In this document: positions 10,013 through 19,031 of the stretch, one piece after another | How positions within the stretch are numbered: the stretch's first letter is position 1 | Layout: each line of letters begins with the position of its first letter | Assembly: GCA_015075275.1 (NCBI GenBank) | Contig: JABTUU010000001.1 | Coordinates: 1,281,216-1,345,215, forward strand | DNA length: 64,000 nt | Direction: 5' to 3' | From: Anaerolineales bacterium | GTDB lineage: Bacteria; Chloroflexota; Anaerolineae; Anaerolineales; Villigracilaceae | Notes under the pieces: model-generated | The model's input: only the letters and a program-made list of their open reading frames with translations | Databases searched by the model: none | What the model was told of the DNA's origin: nothing | Translations under genes and position numbers: made by a program

Positions 10013-10031
10013 ACAAACGCACACGGAAGAT

Positions 10032-10802
10032 ATGATGAGACGTAAAACCAGATTAACGATCGCCCCTATCGCGTTGATCGCGGCTATACTCGCCTGCAAT
10101 TTGCCCGACGCGCAACCGCCTACGGACGACAACCAAGTCCCTCCTGAAATTAAAGCCACGTTGGCGGAAGGTCTGCGCAACGGCGCGGACGTTCCCATCA
10201 CCGCTACATTTTCGCCCATCCCACGTCCATCCGCCACAAGCGTCACAACTTCGCCCACTCCTTCTACGCCACTACTGACTCTTGTGCAGCAAGTGGACTG
10301 CCGCGCAGGTCCTGGCCAGAATTACGAATCTCTCTTCATTTATCCAGCGAACGTCTCTTTAGAAATTCTAGGGCGCTACGACGCTGAAAATTACTGGCTG
10401 GTTAAATCGCCTGAAAGCTCGAGAAGACAATGCTGGATATCAGGCGCATACGGTCAAGCCAGCGGCAATTTGGAGGAAACGCCGAACGTCACGCCGCCGC
10501 CTCCGCCGGCTGCCCAACAACCGCTGCACGCGCCTTCGTTTCAATCATGGAATTACACCTGTGCCTATAATGGAAGCGGCTATAATATTATCGTCGCGCT
10601 GGCTTGGTCTGATAAATCCAATAACGAGACCGGTTTCCGCGTCCTTCGCAACGGCGGCTTGGTCGCGGACCTTCCAGCCAACTCTACCGCCTATACCGAT
10701 TCAGCGACGATATACGCTGGACAAACATTCGTCTACCGCATTGAAGCGTACAATTCAGCCGGAACGGCTGGCGCCAATACCGCCCCAATCTCATGCTCGT
10801 AA
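10032..10802 (+). CDS. Lipoprotein with SH3b and fibronectin-III-like domains
   Basis: A 256-residue exported protein. The signal peptide ends in a lipobox (AAILAC, Cys near residue 23), followed by a Thr/Pro-rich linker. A bacterial SH3 domain (VDCRAGPGQNYESL, about residues 90-145) follows, and after a Pro-rich linker a C-terminal FN3-like domain (LAWSDKSNNETGFRVLR). SH3b domains bind cell-wall material, so it is probably held on the outer face of the membrane. It is a clear paralogue of the next gene. ATG 10032 and 10035 are both possible; GGAAG lies upstream. Confidence 0.78.
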   Translation: MMRRKTRLTIAPIALIAAILACNLPDAQPPTDDNQVPPEIKATLAEGLRNGADVPITATFSPIPRPSATSVTTSPTPSTPLLTLVQQVDCRAGPGQNYESLFIYPANVSLEILGRYDAENYWLVKSPESSRRQCWISGAYGQASGNLEETPNVTPPPPPAAQQPLHAPSFQSWNYTCAYNGSGYNIIVALAWSDKSNNETGFRVLRNGGLVADLPANSTAYTDSATIYAGQTFVYRIEAYNSAGTAGANTAPISCS

Positions 10803-10876
10803 TAAAATCACGGAACAAGCTTGCGGGTCCTCAGCACAATTCAACTGCGTCCGGAACCATCGTCCTATAGCCCGGA

Positions 10877-10906
10877 TTGGGGATATACACCGCCTTAAAT
10901 TATGCA
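10877..10906 (+). promoter_or_regulatory. Weak candidate promoter before second SH3b lipoprotein
   Basis: TTGGGG at 10877-10882, an 18-base spacer and TATGCA at 10901-10906 sit in the 127-base gap ahead of the lipoprotein start at 10930. The match to consensus is partial; the gene may simply be read through from upstream. Confidence 0.3.
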
Positions 10907-10929
10907 ATAATTTAAACATGAGGAGAACT

Positions 10930-11769
10930 ATGAGAAACACCAACAAACTCTTTGCCGTATTAAGCGTTCTTTTACTCGCCGCGCTCGCCTGCAACCTGCC
11001 AGGCGCATCGCCCGCCTCGACACAACCACCGGCAAGCGAACCGGCGAATACCAACGAGCCCGTCTCAATTAATCTCGATGAAGCGCTCACGCTCGCCGTC
11101 CAAACGTTGCAAGCCGCAACGTTGACTGCCGTCGTGCCGACGCAAACCGTCACGCCAGGACCCTCGCCTGCGCCGCCTTCTACCGCTCCGACAGTTTCGG
11201 TATCATCAGATACAAACTGTCGCACAGGTCCAAATGCTAATTACCCATTCGTTACATTGTTCAAAGTTGGACAATCGGCGAACGTGGTCGGCAAATATAC
11301 TCCGAACAATTATTGGATCATCGAATACCCCGGCGGCTTCGGCGCCACATGCTGGCTATGGGGAGCCTACGCAACTGTGTTAGGCGAAACCGCCGGATTG
11401 CCCGAAGGCGTCCCGCCACCCCTGCCCCCGACTGTCACCCCTGCTCCCTCTGCGCCCCAAGCGCCCAAGCAGTTAGGATTATCCTGTACGAGCGTAAATA
11501 AATCGAAAAAGCTCGGTCAGATTTGGATGTTCGCTTGGGAGTGGACTGTAAACTTCACATGGAGCGATCAATCCACGAACGAAAACGGTTTCTATGTGTA
11601 TAAAGACGGCGTTCTACTTGCGACAGTCGGTCCAAATGTCGAGTCGTATACCGATGTGTTTACAACCTCGCTGATCCTCACTCCGGTTACCTATACTTAC
11701 AGCGTTCAGTCATTTAACAGCGACGGATCGTCGGCGCTCAAAGATAAAGAAATTTCTTCCTGTCCGTAA
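10930..11769 (+). CDS. Lipoprotein with SH3b and fibronectin-III-like domains (paralogue)
   Basis: A 279-residue protein with a lipobox LLAALAC and the same CNLPGA start to the mature chain as its upstream neighbour. A Thr/Pro linker, an SH3b domain (TNCRTGPNANYPFVTLF, then NYWIIEYPGG) and an FN3-like domain (FTWSDQSTNENGFYVYKDG) follow. The frame is open back to 10561 and an ATG exists at 10918, but AGGAGA at 10921-10926 places initiation at ATG 10930. It arose by tandem duplication with the previous gene and probably coats the cell envelope. Function otherwise unknown. Confidence 0.78.
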   Translation: MRNTNKLFAVLSVLLLAALACNLPGASPASTQPPASEPANTNEPVSINLDEALTLAVQTLQAATLTAVVPTQTVTPGPSPAPPSTAPTVSVSSDTNCRTGPNANYPFVTLFKVGQSANVVGKYTPNNYWIIEYPGGFGATCWLWGAYATVLGETAGLPEGVPPPLPPTVTPAPSAPQAPKQLGLSCTSVNKSKKLGQIWMFAWEWTVNFTWSDQSTNENGFYVYKDGVLLATVGPNVESYTDVFTTSLILTPVTYTYSVQSFNSDGSSALKDKEISSCP

Positions 11770-11773
11770 ACAG

Positions 11774-11808
11774 TAAAAAGGAGAGCGACCTAACAAGTCG
11801 CTCTCCTT
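11774..11808. terminator. Bidirectional hairpin terminator
   Basis: A perfect 12-bp stem (AAGGAGAGCGAC at 11778-11789 with its complement at 11797-11808) and a 7-base loop lie between convergent genes. The run of A before the stem reads as a U tract for the minus-strand typA transcript. Confidence 0.85.
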
Positions 11809-13665
11809 CTATTCGCCAACTAACTCTCTTGTCTTTTTTGTCTGTTTACCGCGCTCTTCAGTGTCAAGCACGCGCTTACGAATACGGTAGCTTTCGGGCG
11901 TCACTTCCAACAGTTCATCGTCAGCCAGATATTCGATCGCTTCATCCAGCGACATTTGGCGCGGCGGCGTGAGGCGGATCTCCATATCGCCGCGCGAAGC
12001 GCGCACGTTTGTAAGATGCTTCTTCTTGCACACGTTCACCGAGATGTCGCCGGAGCGCGCATTCTCTCCAACGACCATGCCTTCATAAACATCCACGCCG
12101 GGACCGTAGAACAGGATGCCGCGTTCTTCCGCCGATTTCAACGCGTACGCGGTGGTCGCACCCGGCTCCCAGGCGACAAGCGAGCCTGATTGTCGCGTTG
12201 CTATGTAGCCCGCCATTTCGTCATACCCATGAAAGATCGTATTCATCACGCCAGCGCCGCGCGTAGACGTAAGGAATTGATAGCGGAAGCCGAGCAAACC
12301 GCGCGTCGGGGCGATATAGGTTAGGTGCGTCGTACCGTCGCCAGACGGCTGCATTTCCGTCATCTTGCCGCGGCGCGAGCCGAGCATCTCAACCACCACG
12401 CCAACGGTCTCGTTGCTTGTTTCGATATGAACTTCCTCAAACGGTTCAAGTACCGTTCCATCTTCCGCCTTGTGAAAGATCACTTCCGGACGGGAAATCT
12501 GAAATTCATATCCTTCGCGCCGCATCGTTTCGATCAAGATGCCTAGGTGTAGCTCGCCGCGCCCCGAAACGAGGAAGTTCTCTGCCGAAGAAGTTTCTTC
12601 CACGCGCAATGCTACGTTCGTGCGCAGCTCTTCAAAAAGGCGTTCGCGCAAATTGCGAGAAGCCCCATATTTTCCCTCGAGGCCCGCGAACGGAGACGTA
12701 TTCACGCCAAACGTCATGCGAACGGTCGGTTCTTCGACCTTGATCGTCGGCAACGCGATTGGGTTCAATGGATCCGCCAGCGTCTCGCCAATAGCGATCC
12801 CCTCCAGCCCAGCCAACGAAACAATATCGCCCGCGCCCGCTTCTTCAATTTCAACTTTATTCAATCCTTGGAAGGTGTAGAGATATTTCGCCGATTCGGG
12901 CAAATTCTGCCCTTCGGCTGTTAAGCGCGCTAGGCGTTGACCGGCACGGATTTTACCGGCGAAAATGCGCCCGATAGCCGTTACGCCGCGATAATCATCA
13001 TACCCCAACGACGTGACGAGCAATTGAAGCGGCGCGTCTATATCTACTTTCGGCGCGGGCACATAGCGAAGGATCGCCTCAAACAGGGGTTGGAAATCAG
13101 GTCCAAGCTCCGGAGAAATACCCGCTCTTCCCGCTGTCGCTTGTACATAAACGATAGGAAAATCGGCTTGCTCCTCGGTCGCGCCGAGTTCGATAAAAAG
13201 ATCGAACGTTTCGTTGAGGACGCGATCGGGTTCCGCGTCTTTACGATCTACTTTATTGATAACGACGATCGCTTTATGCCCCATTTGGAGCGCCTTCTTA
13301 AGAACGAAACGCGTTTGCGGCATGGGACCTTCCGCCGCGTCCACAAGGAGTAGGACGCCGTCCACCATGTTCATCACGCGCTCAACTTCGCCGCCGAAAT
13401 CGGCGTGACCGGGCGTGTCTACGATGTTAATCTTGATGGGGTTGCCGGTCTTGGGATCGTTCAGCGTGATGGCTGTGTTCTTGGCAAGGATGGTGATGCC
13501 GCGCTCGCGTTCAAGATCGTTGGAATCCATAACGCGCTCAGCGATCTGCTGATGTTCGCGAAATGTGTGCGATTGACGAAGTAAGCCGTCTACAAGGGTG
13601 GTTTTGCCGTGGTCAACATGGGCAATAATGGCGATATTACGGAGGTCGGTTCGTTCGGTTAACAT
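11809..13665 (-). CDS. typA: Ribosome-associated translational GTPase TypA/BipA
   Basis: A 618-residue translational GTPase. G1 is AHVDHGKTT (residues 15-23), then [10 protein letters not shown] (switch I), [15 protein letters not shown] (G3) and [12 protein letters not shown] (G4). The EF-G-like domains follow, with the TypA-specific C-terminal half containing [21 protein letters not shown] and the [10 protein letters not shown] segment. It acts on 50S assembly and stress adaptation. The frame is open to 13713, but the conserved [20 protein letters not shown] begins at ATG 13663-13665. Monocistronic: its own promoter candidate upstream and a strong terminator downstream. Confidence 0.95.
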   Translation of the reverse strand: MLTERTDLRNIAIIAHVDHGKTTLVDGLLRQSHTFREHQQIAERVMDSNDLERERGITILAKNTAITLNDPKTGNPIKINIVDTPGHADFGGEVERVMNMVDGVLLLVDAAEGPMPQTRFVLKKALQMGHKAIVVINKVDRKDAEPDRVLNETFDLFIELGATEEQADFPIVYVQATAGRAGISPELGPDFQPLFEAILRYVPAPKVDIDAPLQLLVTSLGYDDYRGVTAIGRIFAGKIRAGQRLARLTAEGQNLPESAKYLYTFQGLNKVEIEEAGAGDIVSLAGLEGIAIGETLADPLNPIALPTIKVEEPTVRMTFGVNTSPFAGLEGKYGASRNLRERLFEELRTNVALRVEETSSAENFLVSGRGELHLGILIETMRREGYEFQISRPEVIFHKAEDGTVLEPFEEVHIETSNETVGVVVEMLGSRRGKMTEMQPSGDGTTHLTYIAPTRGLLGFRYQFLTSTRGAGVMNTIFHGYDEMAGYIATRQSGSLVAWEPGATTAYALKSAEERGILFYGPGVDVYEGMVVGENARSGDISVNVCKKKHLTNVRASRGDMEIRLTPPRQMSLDEAIEYLADDELLEVTPESYRIRKRVLDTEERGKQTKKTRELVGE

Positions 13666-13692
13666 AAAAAATCTACTTTCGAGTAAGGATAG

Positions 13693-13720
13693 AAAATAAG
13701 CGGCACAGAACAAGCGACAA
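13693..13720 (-). promoter_or_regulatory. Candidate promoter of typA
   Basis: On the minus strand TTGTCG (13715-13720), a 16-base spacer and TATTTT (13693-13698) lie just upstream of the typA start. Spacing is acceptable and the match is moderate. Confidence 0.35.
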
Positions 13721-13740
13721 GAATAGAGATTAAAAGTTGG

Positions 13741-13779
13741 CGAAAAAAAAGCCCCAGCCTGTTAAGAAGCGAGGGCTTT
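13741..13779 (-). terminator. Terminator of the UbiA gene
   Basis: A 7-bp stem (AAAGCCC at 13748-13754 with GGGCTTT at 13773-13779) is followed on the minus strand by a run of eight U residues, a classic intrinsic terminator between the prenyltransferase gene and typA. Confidence 0.7.
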
Positions 13780-13866
13780 CAAGAGCCTTTCGGATTCAGG
13801 TCGCGCGGGCGCTATTGTATCAGAATGTTTGAAATTCGAGCAGGGGATTTTTCCCGCGGCGGACGC

Positions 13867-14910
13867 TCATTGTTGCCAAAAGCCAGGGACAAAGGTCCTC
13901 AGCAACGTATCCGCGATCAGCGCCAACGTGAAGCAGTTGCTAAAGACGCGATTATGCATAAAGCACACAGTGGAGAACCAGCGGGGCCAGATAGGATAAC
14001 CCACAGGCGGCTCGCTGGGGCGCGGCTTGGCAAGCCGTTGAATAGCGACCATCGCAGGCTTATACGCAATAAAAACCAACAGCATAACCGGCGTGAAGAA
14101 GCGCGCGACAAACACGAGATATACAACAACAAGATAGGAGGCGATAACCGCTCCAATAGTAACGTAACGCGCTCTCGTTTCGCCGAGCAGAACGGGCAGG
14201 GTTCGAACGCCTTTAATCTTATCTTCGTTGCCTTTGTCGGTATGTTTACCGAGGTTAATCGTCATAACATTCAAACCAATGGGAACGCTGGCAAGAACGA
14301 CCAGCCAATTCCACGCGCCCGTCAATACGAAAAATACGCCGCCGATCATCAAGGGTCCCCAAATAATGAAAATGGATAACTCGCCGATGCCGATATATTT
14401 CAGCGGATAGGTATAGAACAATAAGATGAACGCCCCCACGCCAAATAACCACGCCACAATAGGCGAGAAATTCGTGACATATAACGCGTACACGCCAGAG
14501 AGCGCCGCCAATAAACCGCTGACGGCAAACCAGACCAGATGCGTAGACTCGCCCCAAAATCCCTGCGCAAGCGGATGAACCCCATATTGCGTGCGAAAGT
14601 AATTATCTTTATCAATGCCGCGGCTGAAATCGGTATAGTCGTTAATGAGATTGTTCGTCCCATGCGCGATGAACAGTCCAAGCGTAAGAATAAGCCAGGT
14701 CGCAAAGTTGAACGGAAGGTTATGCATCCGCGTATATTGCCAAGCTAGCAAGCCGCCGATGAGTCCTGAATAAAGCGTGATGGCGCCAACAGCGGAGCGG
14801 GTGGCGATAAACCATTTCGAGAGGACGTCAAGCGCGTCCCACTCCTTCTTATCTTCCATCTTGATCAATTGCGAAAGCGATTTACGCCACATGGCAAAGG
14901 TTGAATTCAT
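13867..14910 (-). CDS. UbiA-family prenyltransferase (MenA-like)
   Basis: A 347-residue polytopic enzyme. The first Asp-rich motif is NNLINDYTDFSRGIDKDN (about residues 85-102), the form seen in 1,4-dihydroxy-2-naphthoate and related prenyltransferases. A second motif, DKGNEDKIKGVRTLPV, sits in a later cytoplasmic loop. About eight membrane helices are visible. It would attach a polyprenyl chain to an aromatic acceptor, most likely for menaquinone, but no other quinone genes are nearby, so the substrate is open. GGAG precedes ATG 14910, and it has its own promoter and terminator. Confidence 0.8.
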   Translation of the reverse strand: MNSTFAMWRKSLSQLIKMEDKKEWDALDVLSKWFIATRSAVGAITLYSGLIGGLLAWQYTRMHNLPFNFATWLILTLGLFIAHGTNNLINDYTDFSRGIDKDNYFRTQYGVHPLAQGFWGESTHLVWFAVSGLLAALSGVYALYVTNFSPIVAWLFGVGAFILLFYTYPLKYIGIGELSIFIIWGPLMIGGVFFVLTGAWNWLVVLASVPIGLNVMTINLGKHTDKGNEDKIKGVRTLPVLLGETRARYVTIGAVIASYLVVVYLVFVARFFTPVMLLVFIAYKPAMVAIQRLAKPRPSEPPVGYPIWPRWFSTVCFMHNRVFSNCFTLALIADTLLRTFVPGFWQQ

Positions 14911-14939
14911 GGCTGTCTCCTAGGTATAGGTATGCGCCC

Positions 14940-14969
14940 ATTATATACGCAGCGCCGCATCTATGTAAG
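14940..14969 (-). promoter_or_regulatory. Promoter of the UbiA gene
   Basis: Minus strand: consensus TATAAT at 14940-14945, an 18-base spacer and CTTACA at 14964-14969, about 30 bases before the start codon. It sits in the divergent gap shared with the nitroreductase. Confidence 0.5.
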
Positions 14970-15018
14970 ATGCACAGCCTTAATCGCGTCTTCTCCTCAA
15001 ATCCATAGGAGAAATTAT

Positions 15019-15426
15019 ATGAACGAATGGAACGTTAGAAATCAAAAAGTGATTGATGAGTTTCGCGCAAACGGCGGGAAGGTCAGTTGGTTCGGCTCGC
15101 TCTTGCTTTTGCACACGAAGGGCGCTAAAAGCGGGCAGGAACGCATTAATCCCGTCGTCTACATGCAAGACAACGACCGCTGGCTAATCGTCGCTTCAAA
15201 GGGCGGCGCGCCCACTCACCCCGATTGGTTCTACAACATCAAGGCAAATCCGCTGGTGACGGTGGAAATCGGGACGGAGACTCGACAAGCGCAAGCAACT
15301 GTCGCCGACGAGCCCGAGCGGACGCAGCTCTATGACAGAATCGCATCCGCTATGCCTAGTTTTGCGGAATATCGCAGTAAGACAGAACGCTCAATCCCCG
15401 TAGTGATCTTGACTCCCGTGAAATAA
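15019..15426 (+). CDS. Deazaflavin-dependent nitroreductase family protein
   Basis: A 135-residue protein of the F420H2-dependent (Ddn-like) split beta-barrel family. The conserved core is LLLHTKGAKSGQERINPVVYMQDNDRWLIVASKGGAPTHPDW (given in two blocks: LLLHTKGAKSGQERINPVVY and WLIVASKGGAPTHPDW), followed by WFYNIKANPLVTVEIG. Members reduce quinones, nitroimidazoles or enones using F420H2. The frame extends upstream to 14932, but AGGAGA at 15007-15012 and the family N-terminus fix ATG 15019. It suggests that the host makes or imports F420. Confidence 0.85.
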   Translation: MNEWNVRNQKVIDEFRANGGKVSWFGSLLLLHTKGAKSGQERINPVVYMQDNDRWLIVASKGGAPTHPDWFYNIKANPLVTVEIGTETRQAQATVADEPERTQLYDRIASAMPSFAEYRSKTERSIPVVILTPVK

Positions 15427-15440
15427 AACGCTTTAAACAA

Positions 15441-15475
15441 AAGGCGGCTTCGAATATGTCGAAGCCGCCTTTTAT
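15441..15475. terminator. Bidirectional terminator
   Basis: A perfect 13-bp stem (AAGGCGGCTTCGA at 15441-15453, complement at 15459-15471) with a 5-base loop is followed by a T-rich run, between the convergent nitroreductase and DUF302 genes. Confidence 0.85.
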
Positions 15476-15482
15476 TTCCACG

Positions 15483-15872
15483 CTACAATGCGGCTATAAC
15501 TCGTCGTAATTTTGCTTGTACCTCTTCGGCAATCGCGCTTAAATTGGGGTTTCCGACTCGCGACATTGCTATCAGCGGGTCTACCGCCGCCACATCTATT
15601 TTGCCGTTTCCCACATCTTGCACAATGACGTTGCACGGCAAGTACACGCCGATATGCGCTTCAGCCGTCAACGCCTTATGTGCAAACTGCGGATTACACG
15701 CGCCAAGAATGCGATAGCGACGAAAATCCACGTTCAACTTTTTCTTTAACGTAGCGGCAACGTCGATCTCCGTTAACACGCCGAAACCCTCCTTCTGCAA
15801 TTCATCCGTCACGCGCGCAATCGCCTCTTCATAAGGCAACGCCAGCGTTTTACTGAGATAGTACTCCGTCAT
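15483..15872 (-). CDS. DUF302 domain protein
   Basis: A 129-residue cytosolic protein matching DUF302: TDELQKEGFGVLTEIDVAATLKKKL, then RILGACNPQFAHKAL and GVYLPCNVIVQDV. The two cysteines (GACNP and PCNV) are typical of the family, whose biochemical role is unsettled. GGAGG lies six bases before ATG 15872, inside the end of the helicase gene, whose stop is one base upstream. The two genes are therefore co-transcribed, although no functional link is evident. Confidence 0.8.
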   Translation of the reverse strand: MTEYYLSKTLALPYEEAIARVTDELQKEGFGVLTEIDVAATLKKKLNVDFRRYRILGACNPQFAHKALTAEAHIGVYLPCNVIVQDVGNGKIDVAAVDPLIAMSRVGNPNLSAIAEEVQAKLRRVIAAL

Positions 15873-15873
15873 T

Positions 15874-18228
15874 TTATACCTCCGTCGAAATGGTATTATT
15901 CCCAGACTCTTTCCCTTCCCACCACCCCATCAACTCACTCAGCGGCAAGGATGGCGTCGCATCACCCTGCCTGCCTGAATTCCACGTGACGATCAACTCG
16001 CGTTTCGCGCGCGTGATGCCCACGTAAAACAGACGCAGACGTTCCTTCACATAATCCAGCCGCGAGCGCAACGTCGCCGCGCCTTCTTCGTACCAGTCGT
16101 ACTCGCTCCGCGACTCAAGAGCGCTCAACTGCGCCAACGCTTCCGCCGACAAGTCCAGTCCGCTCCGCACGAACCACTTCTCCGAAATAAAACGGTCGTT
16201 CGGCATGTTCGATGGGAAGTCATAATTATTGACCGACATCAAATAGACGCGGTCCCACTCCAATCCCTTCGCCTTGTGCATCGTCGTCACCACCACCCGT
16301 CCGCGATGGCGTTCGGGGTCGAAGCCCGAATCGTCCGACGAGAACCCGATGAAGCGCCGTTCATTCTTCGCGATCACCGCCAGTTCCGCCGTCAACTCAG
16401 GCAGACGCCAATCCGCGTGATCGTCCGCCGCGCTGCGCAGCACCAACGCGAGTTTATGCGCCAGCGCCAAATCCGACGCCTCGGTGAACACATCCTGCGC
16501 CAACGTCAACACCAACTGATCAATCGGAAGCGTTACCGCGCTCAACCATCTCTGGATGACGACTCGGAACGCGCTCAACTCCTGGATGACTTGCCCCGCT
16601 TCATCCCCACCGACAGCTGATCGCCAATCGTCGGCATTTTGCGGCGCTACAAGATTTTCCACGTCCGCCATCTTGCGTAACAAGACTGATGTCGTTGCGA
16701 GGAGCGTTCGTTGCGACGAAGCAATCTCCTCGCCATTCGAATTCTCCAATTCTCCAATTCTCTCTTCATCTTCAGGAGATTGCTTCGCAATTTGCGCTCG
16801 CAACGACATGCCATCACGCCAGTCTCTTCTAAACACCTCATACGCCTTCGACAACTTCCTCGCCGACTGCGGATCCGCCAGATACCCCAACAGATAACTC
16901 AACGACCCCGCCGCCGCGCGCGTCGTCGAAGTAGTATTCAATAACTCAATGCATTCTATGCCTTTTGCTTGCAACGCTTTAACCACATCTACACCTTTGT
17001 TATTCATCGTTGTCAAAACAGCCACGGTTGATTCTGGGTGGTCTGGCAACCATTTCACTATTGAGTTAACAACGGATGTCAATTCTTCTTCAGATGTATA
17101 TTTTCTGCTTATAAACTTTATCGTTTCTGGGGTATTCGGCGGATTTGGCTGCATATCGCCATCTGGCGTAGGTTCAATATGAGGTGTCCACAAAGCATCG
17201 CGAACTTCTGGAATTGGATGACTATTCATAGTCCAGTCAATCAAATGGTTCGCAATGTCTATGATCGATTGCTGGCACCGTCCAGACTCTGGCATATCTT
17301 CGTGTCGATTAAGGTTTACAAAGTCTCTCAGCAGCTTCGGATCTGCCGTTGTAAATGTTTCATATATCGCTTGGTTCGGATCGCCTACTCTAACCCAATT
17401 GCCATTTTCACCTGATATAGCATTTAGGATAAATTCTTGTGTCTGATTGGAATCCTGCGCCTCATCTTCCAGAATATATGGATAACGATATCTAATCCGC
17501 TCCAAGTATTCATCATCCGCCTCAAGGATCTTTCTCGATAATCTAATCAAATCATCAAAATCCACTGCCCCACGATAATTTAAAGCTCGCTGATAATGAA
17601 AATAAACATTCCAGCCATACTCAGCTAAAGGTAACGGCGCAGGCTGACCATCAAGTCGTAAACGTATATCTTCAGGCGTAAGTTGTTTGTTTTTTGCGGA
17701 ACGAATGAACGCATTGGCTATGTCATTTGCTAATTTAGGCAATCCTCCTTTTTCATTACGTTTAACCTTGCTTATTTCATAATCATCCAGATCGGGTCTA
17801 AAATATTGTTCAAGCAACTGTGGGTCACTAGCTAAACAAGCATTTACAGCATCATGTCGTATGGCGTCCGCTTCACGATCATCCACAATACTAAATCTCT
17901 CATCCAGCCCCACGCTCGCAGGCTTCTCGCGGACGATGTCATGCGCCAACCCGTGCAGTGTGCGAACGCGATATTTGTATAAAGCCTGCAATGGTTTATC
18001 GAAAAATTTTTCTATGCGCGCTTCGAAATTGTCCACCGCCGAGTTGACGAGCGTGACGATGAGCACTTCCTGATCGTCTCGCAACCGCCCTTCGTGAATG
18101 ATCTGCGCCGCGAGCGCCGAGAGGATGTGCGTCTTCCCCGCGCCAGGGACAGCGGCAATGCCAAGCCGCCCGCCATCGTAGCGGAGGATGTTTTGTTGGG
18201 AGGGGCGAGGAGTGAAAGGGAGGGTCAT
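15874..18228 (-). CDS. UvrD/Rep-type SF1A DNA helicase with an in-frame repeat insertion
   Basis: A 784-residue SF1A helicase. Walker A is VPGAGKTH (27-34), motif II YILEDEAQDSNQ, motif IV/V VTTMHKAKGLEWDRVYLM, and motif VI LFYVGITRAKRELIV. The motif set is complete, so it is likely an active 3'-5' helicase in repair. Residues about 474-513 (LRAQIAKQSPEDEERIGELE and neighbours) are encoded by a hairpin repeat at 16689-16809 and look inserted. The open frame reaches 18255, but ATG 18228 gives the natural start MTLPFTPRPSQQNIL. The DUF302 gene follows immediately. Confidence 0.88.
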   Translation of the reverse strand: MTLPFTPRPSQQNILRYDGGRLGIAAVPGAGKTHILSALAAQIIHEGRLRDDQEVLIVTLVNSAVDNFEARIEKFFDKPLQALYKYRVRTLHGLAHDIVREKPASVGLDERFSIVDDREADAIRHDAVNACLASDPQLLEQYFRPDLDDYEISKVKRNEKGGLPKLANDIANAFIRSAKNKQLTPEDIRLRLDGQPAPLPLAEYGWNVYFHYQRALNYRGAVDFDDLIRLSRKILEADDEYLERIRYRYPYILEDEAQDSNQTQEFILNAISGENGNWVRVGDPNQAIYETFTTADPKLLRDFVNLNRHEDMPESGRCQQSIIDIANHLIDWTMNSHPIPEVRDALWTPHIEPTPDGDMQPNPPNTPETIKFISRKYTSEEELTSVVNSIVKWLPDHPESTVAVLTTMNNKGVDVVKALQAKGIECIELLNTTSTTRAAAGSLSYLLGYLADPQSARKLSKAYEVFRRDWRDGMSLRAQIAKQSPEDEERIGELENSNGEEIASSQRTLLATTSVLLRKMADVENLVAPQNADDWRSAVGGDEAGQVIQELSAFRVVIQRWLSAVTLPIDQLVLTLAQDVFTEASDLALAHKLALVLRSAADDHADWRLPELTAELAVIAKNERRFIGFSSDDSGFDPERHRGRVVVTTMHKAKGLEWDRVYLMSVNNYDFPSNMPNDRFISEKWFVRSGLDLSAEALAQLSALESRSEYDWYEEGAATLRSRLDYVKERLRLFYVGITRAKRELIVTWNSGRQGDATPSLPLSELMGWWEGKESGNNTISTEV
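16689..16809. repeat. Hairpin repeat element inside the UvrD-like gene
   Basis: Outer 13-bp perfect inverted repeats (ATGTCGTTGCGAG at 16689-16701 and its complement at 16797-16809) enclose 14-bp inner arms (CGAAGCAATCTCCT at 16717-16730, complement 16774-16787). A polypyrimidine centre with a repeated CAATTCTC word lies between. The reading frame is kept through the element. Confidence 0.8.
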
Positions 18229-18342
18229 GTGTTTAGGTGTCAGGTGGCAAAGCAAAGTGGCAAAGTTTCTTGATTGAGTGTTCTGATTTCTTCGGTTGAT
18301 TCTACTCCGCGAACTCGCATTGCGAACCTGCTATTCATACAA

Positions 18343-18414
18343 AGCCCGCTGAAGCGGGCTAGGCGGCTTCAGCCGCCTTCGCAGGGATAGCACGGTGGTT
18401 TATCACCGTGCGGG
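18343..18414. repeat. REP-like palindrome cluster, left of the RAYT gene
   Basis: Three palindromes in a row: AGCCCGCT/AGCGGGCT (18343-18360), AGGCGGCT/AGCCGCCT (18361-18378) and CACGGTG/CACCGTG (18391-18410), ending in GCGGGC. The second and third are nearly copied on the other side of the transposase gene, in the same orientation. Confidence 0.75.
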
Positions 18415-18497
18415 CAATGAATTAGGCGCGCCTTGGTTGGTGCAACACGTCCATCGTCGGGCGGACAATGTTGGGCAACACACCACGCCGCAGCCAA

Positions 18498-18908
18498 TCA
18501 CCTCTCATCCATCCTCTCCATCGCCGCGATATATGTTCCGTCCGCGTGATGCTGTTTCTGATTATGAATATATCCTACCACCGAAGCAAGGTTTTTCTCG
18601 CCAAAAGACAACACACCATATTCATCCTGCCAGTAAAATTCAAAATCGGGTTTGATAACGTGATTGACATAATGCGAACTATTCCCTTTCACATCGCCGA
18701 TAAATTTCGCAGGCGCAATTTTGGGCGGAACAGAAACAGCAAGATGAGCATGATCCACGATACCACCAATCGCATGGACGAATCCGCCCATATCCTGTGC
18801 CTTCGCCACAATAACCCGATACAACTCGGGTTCAAGAGCCGCGTCAATTAATGGCAAACGATTTTTCGTTCCCCAGACAAAATGATAGTAAAGTTTCCAA
18901 TATGGCAT
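18498..18908 (-). CDS. REP-associated Y1 transposase (RAYT, IS200/IS605-like)
   Basis: A 136-residue single-strand transposase of the Y1 type. It opens with WKLYYHFVWGTKNRLPLI, the HUH pair is the HAH of GGIVDHAHLAVSVPPK, a FIGDVKGNSSHYVN segment follows, and the nucleophile is probably the Tyr of VVGYIHNQKQHHADG. Length is near that of IS200 TnpA. The gene is bracketed by matching REP-like palindromes instead of IS ends and lacks tnpB, which fits a domesticated RAYT. AGGAAA precedes ATG 18908. It is inserted between a helicase and a lipoprotein gene. Confidence 0.85.
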   Translation of the reverse strand: MPYWKLYYHFVWGTKNRLPLIDAALEPELYRVIVAKAQDMGGFVHAIGGIVDHAHLAVSVPPKIAPAKFIGDVKGNSSHYVNHVIKPDFEFYWQDEYGVLSFGEKNLASVVGYIHNQKQHHADGTYIAAMERMDER

Positions 18909-18922
18909 TTAATTTTCCTCAT

Positions 18923-19031
18923 AGGCGGCTTCAGCCGTCTTTGTAGGTATAGCACGGGGGTTCATCCCCGTGCGGGCGTGGCAATCAAATATTTCCATTT
19001 CACAATCACCTCATCCCCGTGCGGGCATTGC
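18923..19031. repeat. REP-like palindrome cluster, right of the RAYT gene
   Basis: AGGCGGCT/AGCCGTCT (18923-18940) and CACGGGG/CCCCGTG (18953-18972) repeat the left-hand unit in direct orientation, with the shared linker ATAGCAC and tail TGCGGGC. A third partial unit (CATCCCCGTGCGGGC plus GCAATCAAA) follows at about 19013-19038. Confidence 0.75.

Noticed and set aside
13825..14379. 184-codon plus-strand frame
   Set aside because: Antisense to the UbiA gene and overlapping its terminator region; arginine/asparagine-rich shadow.
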